Source: Gonatopus flavifemur (Eukaryota; Arthropoda; Insecta; Hymenoptera; Dryinidae). From it: a DNA stretch of 64,000 bases. Location: contig JAFFJZ010000008.1 of NCBI GenBank assembly GCA_018340375.1, forward strand, positions 2,418,001-2,482,000, written 5' to 3'. The notes beneath the pieces were generated by a model. That model was given only the letters and a program-made list of their open reading frames with translations, was not told the origin of the DNA and made no database searches. Every line of letters begins with the position of its first letter. The stretch's first letter is position 1. A program made the translations under genes and the position numbers. Shown here piece by piece: positions 13,501-25,500 of the stretch.

Positions 13501-16500
13501 GACAAGGTTGTCAAGAACAAGCCAAAAACAATCGAATGACAAGTGTGACAGGGTTATGACAAGCCTACATGTCATCTGGGAAAATTATCCCCGTTGATGC
13601 AAATTTTGAAACATCAACAATATGCCAACAATAAAGCATTGAACAATTCTAAAACCGAATTATCAGTTGGACTAATTCAGTTTTAGAGTTGTTTCTGACG
13701 CTTTATTGTTGAAGTACTGCTGTTGATTTTTCAAAATCCAAACTGATGAAAATAATACTAAGGTTATGTCACTATACCAGACCACCTTTGCTATTTTAAC
13801 CCCTGATCGACACGCCATCATATGATTAAATATGACCGTAATTGAGATACGGTTTTAGGTCATCCTATAAATTTGCATAACCCCTGGAGCGTAGAATCAA
13901 GACAACTGTATTGTTTTAGTTGAAATAATCGAGAACTTAGTTATTGCAATTGAAAATAATGGTTGAATTAACTATACTGAGAGAAGAAGATTGTGGAGTC
14001 AACTACATATATGGTGGTATATGGCGAACGACGGTATGTACTTAGGTCAACAGAATATTCAGTAGACTCAATAAAATGTAGTTGAAGCGAATTAAATATA
14101 CTTGAATTGACCAAATATTCTGTTGGAACAACTACATACCGTCGTTCGCTATATCTAACTACATATGTAGTTGGCTCCACAATCTTTTTTCTCAGTGTGT
14201 GAGGAGCGGTTGTCGTGTTTTTCAATCAACCTGATCAGTTCAGAGACTGGAAATACTTTTAAATCTGCTTTGAATGCGCTTTAAAGGGAGTGTTCTAGTC
14301 TAGAAATTTGAAATAATCGAATTTTTTTTCAAGCTGGCGTACGCAATATCTCAAGTCCGACTGGACAGATTTATTTCAAATTTGGTATGAACATTCTATA
14401 TACATCTCTCTATCGCATGAACTAACAAAATTTTAAAACTGTTTAGTTTACGATGTTTAAGAAATTTGAAATCGTTATAAAAAACGTGTCGAAAAAATTT
14501 TGTTTCAAATAGCGGCCATTTTGTCTTTTAAATTTTTTGTGTCAACTTATCCCAGGTTCATACCATAGCGGGGCCATTCCACGTCAGATCGATGTGAAAG
14601 AGTACTTTTTATATTAGCACTTCTTTTAGGGGATAATTTAGGGATTCATAGTATAACTGGATTTGCACAACCATTCAATTCTTCTTACTTGTGTCGATTC
14701 TGCTAATGTACAAAATATAATTTACAAGGTAGTTACGAACAAGATGAGGCACTTTTACGGTCCGTAACAAATTATGATGAGGATACAGCCGTCAATGATC
14801 CCAGTCTTACTGGAATAAAAGAAACGTGTGTTTTCAACAAAATTGGTTCCTTTCACGTTACGACTAATTAGCAGGGGTTTGCTATTATGATATGTTGCTA
14901 ATTTTGAATCTTTACAAAAAAAACGTGGAATCTTTCTCTTTGGACATGTTGAATTTCCGTTTAGCAATGTTCGATTTTGGGCCGATCGATGATTCCAATA
15001 GACCTCCACAAATCCATCAAGGAAACTTGAAAAAAAGTAAACTGAAAATGACTGCACTGTAAAAAGTCCGACTGAAAGTGGCTGCATCTTAAAGTAAGCT
15101 GATATTCTGCGTCCGAAACGTTATGCTTTGTTAAGTCGTTCGGTATCATTATTGGAGATCGAGTTCCTAAAGAGGATCCATTTTCGGAAATTATACCGCA
15201 TTTTGAGATAAATTTTAGACATTCTTTTATCACGAAGTCTAATGCAAATCATTTCAACATCATTAAATCTGTTAGTGTCTGAGCATAATAAATTATATAT
15301 GGAATTAAGTGGAAGCACTCTGAAACCAAAATATCATTACCTCCTACACTATGCATTTATATTCGAAAAATCAGAGCCATCTGTACACTATTCATCAATG
15401 CGATATGAAGTTAAGCATAGAGCTCTCAAAAAATCTGGTTGTGGTAATATGTCAAGAGTAAATATCGCGAAATTTGTAGCTATTCAACATGAATTGGATT
15501 TTTGATGCAAATTGAAAGCAGGTCAAAGTATATTACCCACCATGAAAGTTGGTCCAGGAGAGATGATTGATATCACTCTTATTGATGATTATGAAATGAT
15601 AAAAGATACCTCACCTACGTTTTGACCACAAGATGAACTGTATTTTATAACTGAATGGATAGAATACAAAGGAACTCATTATCAACAAAAAATGATTCTC
15701 ATAATTGATTATGATGCAATGATAGGTCCTATTTTTGGAAAGATAATTAATATTTTCATTTACAACAATCACTCCTCATTTTTATGTACTATGTACGAAA
15801 GTTTAGGTTACAATGTTCACGTACATGCATATGAAATCTTAGAAAATAATGAACATCTGAAAATCATAACTCCAGAAAAATTATGAGATCCATTCCCTCT
15901 TTAACCACGTATAATGGCTAATGGTGACGTTTATTGTGTATTACGTCACTGTATATGGAAATGTTTCGTCACTACATGGCTATAGGACATTCAAATACTT
16001 ACCTATTCACTTGCGCATCATTATTTTATCAGCTAAGTTATTTAAATCATTAAGTTTAGTTGCTGTTCATATTCCCTGTGTTACAAGATTTTTGATTGAT
16101 TTAAGTATCAAATTATATAAAATAAGAGAAGAGTTGAAATTTTTCCCATTTCCATTGCTTTTCAAATTCTGTTTCTATGAATCCATATCTTGATCCTGAT
16201 TTATTTGCATCTGATTCCGAGCGGGTCATGTCTGAATTTGACGAAAGTCTACGAATATCAGAACATTTTATACTACTACACTACGTTTTGTCATTTTTAA
16301 GAATTATTTTACAAAATATTGTCGTGAAGCTTTCACTATAGCTCATACTCACTCTCGGAAGTTTACCAAAACCTCATGTATACCAGTAGATTCGATAGAA
16401 TTTTCAATGGATTTCACAATTTTATGACGTTCTAGCATTGATTTTATGAAATCAATCTTTAAAAAAAATGTCTTTTCATTTGTATATATAGGGGGCATTC

Positions 16501-19500
16501 CATGCCAAATTAGACAGTTTTTCCCCTGACCCCTTTTGATTTCACGGAAGTTTTGATATGTTGTAATACCTGATCAAAAACACATCTGTGCTGGGTTCCG
16601 GATTTTCCCACCCAAACAAAAAAAAGTTCTGGATTTTTGAAAAAAAACGGAGTTTTTTTTTAAGAGCTCATAACTCTGCGAAAAATAGACCAAATGGGGC
16701 AATTTTTCATTCAAAGTTTTTTTCTAAATAGTCTTGACGAAGAAAAATACGAAAAAAATATTGAAAATTATCTGGCATGAAATTTCTGAGTTTTTCGGAA
16801 TAAAACGTAAATTTTCCAAAGTTTGCCATTTTTGGTTTTCAATTTTTGTCTTCTGCGTTGAATGCCGCAAGACCCGTAATGAGAAAATTTTTCTTTCTAT
16901 TTTTTTTTCAATTCAAAAAAGTTTCTTTCTATTTTTCCGCATCTTTGATTTCTGATCATCACGAAATGAATGTAAACAATTCTATTTGGGATATTCAACA
17001 CACATGATATAAATTCAGCACATTCGGAAGATTTTCCATAAAGTTTCTCTTATAGAATTATTCTGAGTGTATCTGGATAAATGATTACACAATTTTCTAA
17101 TTATTATGTGAAAAGCGATTATTTAACGATATGAAACTGTTGAAATCAAAACAGAGCCAACACTTTATATTAAATCAATATGAGTGACCCAAGTGAGAAA
17201 AATTGTATTTCAAGGGCGTATTCTGCAGCCCTAATGCAAGAATTTCCCGTTTTTTGAAGATTAGTTTTCGAGATATGAGCATTTTTAGATTTTTTTTCAA
17301 ATCCAAACCAACTTGGATCACTTTTGTTATTTTCAGTTGGATACCATTACAGCCATGATTTGATTATATTAATTATAATGGATTGCAGTTTTTTCAGTCA
17401 CCTGTACATTAATTTCAATTTTCATGCACAATAACTTGAAAATTCCATAACATGTATTTGGATTTCTATTTCAGTTCACAAAAATTGAATTTTCATTCAC
17501 ATATGTACATGAAAAGTACATGAAATTTCAAGAAATCTTCAACAGCGCATCACCCTAATATCCACGATGTCTATGTACCATTCACTAAAAATTATAAATG
17601 AAGTCGAGTTCGATGTCTTTTGTTCATCTAATACGCATTCGAAGTTTTCAATCTGTGATGTGCAAAGTGTGTCTTGAGTTGTTCAGCGTGTCTCAATATG
17701 TCTGAACTGCATCTGAAATTGTTTCATAATGTCCAATCGTTGTCCAGTTATTATCCAACCGATGTCCATTTCTTTCACATTCCAGACATTTGCCTAGTGT
17801 CCCCCAATTGTCTCAATAGCTCTTTAAGGGAGTCTTCTTCAAGACAGTCCGTTCGAGATCCCAGTTGAAAATTTCCGGCAGAATGGAATCGCGAAATTTG
17901 CACGTGGACCCGGATTCCCGCTCAGGATTAGTCGGGTTTCCATCAAGGACCCGCGTTGTCCTCTCAAGTCTTGCGCGGGACCCTTGAGGGCCGCGTTCAG
18001 GATATCTGAAGTTCTGGTCGGGGACGCTCAAGGCCCAATCAAGTGCGAACCCAAATGGTCCTGACCTGCAACCCGAGGGACCCCAAACGAAACCCTGGAG
18101 GGTTTCGGGAAGGATCTGCAAGGACAACGCAGGGCCTGGGTGGGGAACCTACTGGTCCCGGGCGGGAATCCAGGTCCGCATGCGAATTCCGCGATCTCGT
18201 ACATTCTGGAATTTTCAACTGGGATGAATTCGGAAAAGACATTCTCAAAATACTGCTTGAAATACATATTACCTACGTTCATCGTTTTGTGATGATTCAT
18301 AATCAAATAAATAAATCTTCGCAAATTACTTGTTTTAATTCTGTACACTTCAAGAGCATTATAAAATTGTTTTGAGCACATTATCGATGATTTGCTTTCA
18401 AAAGCATCTTGAGACATCGACTATCGGCATTCACAATTCATTATCCATTTGATCAATGTGCAAGGGGTACTCAGCTTCTCTCTCGAATGAGGTTATCTTG
18501 GAATCAATTGTCATCCATTATCTTATCAGGCGATATTTGCCGATTATATTGTCCGTATGTTCAATTGATCAAACCTTACAGTACTGACATACAAGGTGTA
18601 ACTCGTAGCTTGGGTAATTAAATGAATTTTAATTACATAAACTGTCATTCCTTTACCAGAGTTATGACTATGCGTTAAGAAAATACTCTTCTATAATGTA
18701 CTACCAGACTTCACTAATTGGTTTCACCAAAATAGACATCATGGTTTCGAGTAATATGGTTAATAAATAGTTCGAATTGCGTTGTTGTAAACGACGTTGT
18801 CAATAAGATTTTCGAAGTCATAAGACTGGAATAAACACAAATTGCGCTAACTTTTGAACGAATGATATACAATTTTATCCAAATACTAAGAATACTTCTC
18901 ACATTCTTTTCCAACATATTCTCAATACTTTATTGTTATGTCGTACCCATTGTACATAACCCCAGTGTGGTGAGTACAATTTATCTGTGAAGGGACTGTA
19001 TTTTTATTTATTAAGTAAAAAAAAAGTTAGAGTCGAAATGACAATGATACTCTGCAGCCGAAGAATAGACTGACTTTATAATGAAATTTACCATGACGTG
19101 ACATTAGAGGCCCAATCAAATTTACAATGTCCTACAGTGAGTTCCATTGGGAAGTCAGTATGTTCCTCCATTCCTATAATGCCAACATGAATTTAATTCC
19201 CTCAATGAGCTATCCAGATAATTGGTGGAAATTAGGTGAATATCCAAAATTTGAAACAGACGGACATCGGTTGGACAATAACTGGACAACAATTGGAGAT
19301 AATGAGATAGTTTTGGATGCATGTTAGACATGTTAGGACACATTAGACAAATCATAGACATTACAAAATGTTTTCGAAAACTTCGAATGCCTTGTTACAT
19401 TTTATATTACACCCGATTTGTGAATCATTTCTTACATTCGTTGGGGCTACTACCTACTCGCGAACCGTTCAAACAACAACTCCGTGTACATGGAATGGTT

Positions 19501-22500
19501 ATGGGAAAGACTCATCAAGTTGAGGAAACTAGTCAATATCTCAAAGAGGCTGAAGTAGAAGAATCCAACGATAACAAAGCATACGTACAAAAGAGTACCA
19601 GTAGGGGAGTTATCGTTAATTGGGAGGGAATGTAAAAATCCCAAAACAATGGAATCGATCCCTATTCCGGTATACGGAATTGGCAGCATCGTTTGTGGAT
19701 AATGATGAAAACATTTTTAAAATCGAGACAAAACTTGAAATTGGAGGATGTTTAAGATGAACCCACGAGAAATAAATTCCTCAAAGACGATGATTATATG
19801 TTCGATAGCCGGAATTATTTTATCAAAACTATAACGTGGAACATAACAACGTCACAGCAACTTAGCATAGCTATTTCTAGAATGCAAGGACTCACAAACT
19901 GTTTGAGGAAAGTTTACTTACCGTGCTTGACGCACAGTCGTAAATACGAGAGAGCCCTGGCGGCTCAAATCATAATGCTGGCTCCTATCGCTCCACATTT
20001 CGCTTCAGAATTATGGGTAGGATTTTGTTCAGCTTCTCATCATTTTTTTAACTATAAAAATGAATTGAATCTGGATAAGGATGTGTTTGATCAGGGATGC
20101 CCCGAAATAGATATGAAATATTAACCTTTCCCCAATTTTTTGCTGAACACCCAATCGCAAAAATGCGTTTTCCCCGAAAAAAGTTGATAGAATTGACCGA
20201 TAATTCAACAATAGGGTTGATAATGGTCGCATATCCCAAGGCGAGAGCGAAATTGCAAAAGCACTTGGTAACGAGTTCTAGACTTCATTTAGATGAATAT
20301 TGTGATGCATATTTACAAATTAATGAAGACAAAAAAGAAGTACAAGTTGCGGTTTTAAAAGAATATATATATGAAGAAAGTATTCATTCAAAGTAAGTTT
20401 TCATTAAGTCATTAATTCATTGTACAGGTTTGCGAAAATAGCATCACTCACAGTGCGCAAACAATGGTTTTTCGCAGGCCTGTGTTGTTGCATTCACTAC
20501 ATTTTTACTGTATCAAAAAAAAATGCTTTACCGGTCCTTATCCATCCATAATCGATTGCAACAATTTACCGGTATGGAATTTGACACATTGGATCAACAT
20601 CCTTATCAAAATTATTGTAAACGACATTGGTACGTATAAATAAATTTCGTGGAATCGATGTCTTAACTATAATTACATGAATTATGTATTGCCAATTGAA
20701 GGAGATGTCATCGATCAAAAACATTGCATGAAATCTTTTCGATGCAAGCTGCATCTTTACTCGCAAAACATGTTGATTCTTCATTCTTTTTCTTATGAAT
20801 TGAAAGAAATGATATAGAAAACTCCGAAAAAATGAAGTTCATTTTCTCGTTAATAAGAAAACTTGCTGAAAAAAGAAGAAGATATTGGAGTTTGATTTTC
20901 TATCATGGATTTTCAATCATCAAGTCACATGATTGTAGATGAAATTTGATCCTTGAGCAATATACAAAAAGGGTCATAGTGAACTCAAAGCGAATGATTG
21001 TCACAAGGTTCTGAATAATATCATTCCTCGATGCACCGTGGAACGTGATGTAAATGACCAATCAAGATCATTGGCCGTTCGCAATACATACGCTTGACCT
21101 TTTTCGAGCTATATTCAATGTAAAAGATTCCACCTTGACCTCTGAGAGATCTAGGGATTGTTCCAGTTCTTGGAAGAAATTTTTATCTCTTTTATATTCA
21201 ACCCTTAATTACCGTCCCATATCCATCACATTTCTGTTGCATGCTTTTAGAAAGTGGAAGAGCATTACAATAAAGTTTTGAGAAGCCCTACACATACCAT
21301 AAATAATTCTCCGAAATTATAAAATTCACTTCAAGATGGAAAAATAAGAGTGAGATGGGTAGGGGACAGTGGTATAATTACGAACGCGGTGTAAAACCAA
21401 ACAAACGGTCTTTTCTTCAAATTTCCATTCTTTTACACTAATGCGCAAGGATATACTGAATATTTTCACTCAATTTGAGGTCAAAAAACGGGATTGGTCT
21501 GTAAGTTGAGCACTCATAAAAAGTTTGTTGTATAGAGCAATAGATCCTCGTTTTGGTTTTGAGAATTAATGCGAAATCAATCTAATGAATGTAAAATGCC
21601 TGAACATAGAGTGATCGTAAGATTCTTTTGGAACGAAAGCACGGAGGTCTTTGGATGATTATGGACTTATCTGTGATTCGGAACGGTCGTAACTCGAAAC
21701 AATAGGGGAGAATCGGCAGCCTTGGGATGGTGTATGCTTTGGGTCACTTGTATTTTTTTCGCAAAGTATTGATATGAAAATCTTGAATTTTTTTACAGAA
21801 ATTGAAGAAAGTGATTTCAGTGATTTGTATCCAAATTTGATTGGAGAAATTGGATTTCCCTTCTCCCAAAGAAATATATAACATATCAGGAAGACAAGAG
21901 TAAATTTTTTGTTTCGAGTTTCTTTCCATTGAAATCAGTGAAACTAAATTTTCATTTCTAGAAAATTGATCAGGCCATCAAAAGAAGCATTTGAGGATAT
22001 ATTTCAATGAATTCCAGGATGAAATCACTGTTACGAACAATTTTATTTGAACAAAATATATCAGAGTTCGAAATTGGGTGCCTTGGGCCACAATGTCCTC
22101 GGCTGCATTTGGATTGAATGTTCTTTATTTTTTGTGAAAATTCGATGGGATTCGATGGATTTTTGTATGAAGATCAATCGGAACAAGCAATCAAAGTAAT
22201 GGAGAATATCGATTTCCCCAACAAATCACGTTCACACTACTCTAAAAATTTAGTTTCTTGTTCATTAAATTTCTTACTCATGAAACATCAAAGCTGAACT
22301 GATTCAAAGTTGAAAAAAACAATCCTGATCGTTCTTGCATCAGCCCAAATAATATTACGTAGAATAATGGTTCATTTAAGTTGTTTTTTATGATGCTCAG
22401 ATGCATAAAAAATAGTGACTCAAGGCATCTACCAAAGAGGCTGCCTTGAGCCAAATGACAACTACTTTTCGAGTCGAATTTGAAAACACCAATTTTTCGA

Positions 22501-25500
22501 AAACTCAAATGAAAAAAATTTCTTAATAAAGCCGAAGAGTTATACTTGGATTGTACTTCGTGTATTTTTCGATTCTTTATACCTTATTAACGAACAAAAA
22601 TAGGAAATGAACAATAGCCCAAGCTTGCTAACTCTTCCCTACTATCCTGATCCATTACTCCTGTGTTTCCCGCTCTCTAGAATATATTAATCGGAACATT
22701 TAGGGATGTGCATGAAAAGTTGAGAATTTATTATTAATTATTATTAATCACAATCTGTGATGAATTCTTCATTTTTCATACTTATGTTAACAAAGACTTC
22801 TATGCATTTAATTTCGAAACATTACACTTCAAACTTCGATTAAATACGTGTCAAAATAGACTGTCCATAAATTAACATATGGCTCCCTCGCTTCTATTGA
22901 AAATCAGATTGGGAAATGTTTTTTGTACCTAAAACCCATGTCTCAACCGTTGCAACTGAGACTCATGTGAGGTCGATTATGGAACCATTATTTGAATCGG
23001 GTATGAATTCCATTACAATCGGCTGATGAAAAAATAAAATATGTGGATTCGAAAAAATTAATTGATAATTTCTTTTAGATTGGTATTTTTTTAGGGAGTC
23101 GAAGGAGGAGTCGGAGTCGATAGAATAACATTCACTCCGACTCCACAGCCCTAATTCCACACGGAGAGGAATTTATTTGGGGAAATTACTAGTTTATTTG
23201 TAAAAAAAAACTATTTGGGGAAATCAGACAACATGACGTATAACATAACTCCTCATCATTACCAACTGTGATGGTGAAAATCCAAATTGATCTAGATTTT
23301 CATCATCACAGCTGGCAATGATTAAGATTTAGGTTATAAATTATTGTCTGATTTTTCTGAATAGTTCTAGTTTACAAATAAAATGTTACTTTTTCCAAAT
23401 GAATTTTTTTTCGTGTACATGAATTTCAACCTGATTGATTCATACGGAAGAGAAGAAATAGTTGCAGCAACGACTTCAATAGTCGATTCTCGACCATCTA
23501 CTTGAGTAGTAGCTGCAGTTACTTAGTAGTCAGGACAAGTCACACGTTAACTGCCTCGACCAACTCGATAGTTGCACTGACTGACGTGAATACCTGAAGT
23601 ATTTTGAGTTAGTTGAAGCAGCTAACGTGGTACTTGTTCTGACTACTAAGTAGCTGCAGCAACTACTTAAGTAGATGATCGAGAATCGACTATTCAAGTG
23701 GTTGCTGCAACTATTCTTTCTTTCCTCTTTTCTTCTCTGCAGAGAAATAGTAACTTTTTGAATGCGTATATTTTCTCTTCTAATTTTTCGATTGCAATTA
23801 AATTCAAATTGTCTAACAAGATTAGTTTTGCGATAGTCTTATATGACTCATCCAAACCGGATTGTGAGATTAAAGCATGCGTAAAAAAATTTGTCGAAAG
23901 CAGCATCGTTTCGTAATACAGTAAAACCTCTGTCCATGAGTGATGTCGATCCTGAGTGAGGATCGGGTCGTTCCTAGGATCAAAGGTATTTGAATGAATC
24001 AATTATGCAGGTCAATTATATGACTATTATGGCCGTTTTAGAATTTTTAAGAATCGAATTTGAAAAAATGATCAAAGTTGGCAAACTCAAATACCAATTG
24101 ACCTGAATGGTGGTTAACTCGAATGATAGCCTCAAATCAAGCCTGATAATACATAAACATAATAAAACATAATATAGAAATGAAAGATGAAAATGAAACA
24201 AAATGTAATAACATAATTGTATAACAAAATGAAATTTCATTGATTTATCTGAATATTTTCTCACTTTTGTTCATTTGTTATCTTCTCTACGAAACCTCAT
24301 TCTTGAATTTGCAAATGAATTTTTCCAATTGAGCTGGATTCAAAAGACACAATTTATGTCTTTTCAAAAGACTCTTTTCTGCGTTTGTGTTGATTCACTG
24401 AAAATTAAATTATTTTGAGCTTATCTTGTACCTTCCATACTAATTGTTGAGCTGAAGAGCTTGTTGAGCTTTCATTCATATTGAAGATACAACTAAGGAT
24501 ATCAATTCCTGAACAATAATTGTTCTGAAGCATCAAAGTATAATTTTCTCTTTGACATATGCAAGATAATCTAATTATTATGCACGTGTAATAATTAGAT
24601 ATAATATTCGAATTGATTCAATATGCACGTTGAGTTTGGAAAATTGTTTTCATTGCATGCAAATTTTTGAATTCATGCAACATTTGTCATTGAAAATGCA
24701 ATCTTCTGGGAACATTTCAACTGGAATGTTTCAAATGAGACATTCAATTATATTCATTTCCTTATACGGTGCGTGAGATTCAATGTATGATTTCATCTTC
24801 AAATGTTTGTTAAAATAATTAAAATCTGGATTGTCTGGTATACCAGAATATATTCGGTTATCTAGAATTTAAATATCTTATAATGAACGGTATCCATGCA
24901 TCCGAGAAAGAGAAACTTCTGAAAAATTTTAGTCAATGTATTGTGTGTGTGTTTTTATTTATTTGTATTATTCATTGTGAAAAAATTTTAAACTCAATGT
25001 TGAGATACTTTTCTGATAATTGACGAAGATTTGAATGTAAGAAATACAACAAATCTCCAAATTTTCAGTCAACATTTTTTCACAAACCCGACCCGATCCG
25101 ATAAAGAAGTGATATTTACACATTCCCAGAGTACAATTTCTTGGGAGATCCTGTGGAAGATGCATCTCGTTAGTATATTTCTAAGACAGTGATTCAGTTC
25201 AACTTCATTTCCTTTCACGTTCAATTACAAAGTGAAAAGTTTTGTATACTTTTAGCACATATGTATATTCCAGGAGGTCCACTCGCAATTCATATCAAAT
25301 ATTAACAAAAACATTTATCGAATCAATACAAAAATGTTGAATTTACACTGAAAATCTGTGAATTTCAAAATTTGATATGTTGTTTTCCACGCAAATGAAT
25401 GAACCTTCTGTGACACAAAACTTTTCGCTGTGTAAGTTCCTTACAACATTAGAATATAGAACCAAAATAAGTTCATCATCGACCGGTCTTTTCCTGTTCT

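Noticed and set aside
17813..18417. Several overlapping open frames of 70-130 codons on both strands
   Set aside because: They lie in a GC-rich palindrome, where stop codons are rare on both strands; no protein features.
20395..20433. A GTAAGT...TTGTACAG stretch right after the LARS2 pseudogene that looks like a 35-bp intron
   Set aside because: Too short for a spliceosomal intron, nothing LeuRS-like follows, and the ACAGG is better explained as the end of the 66-bp mini-element.
23452..23722. CRISPR-like or satellite array because of repeated AGTTGC/ACTACTTAAGTAG words
   Set aside because: The words are arranged as one large palindrome, not as evenly spaced direct repeats.
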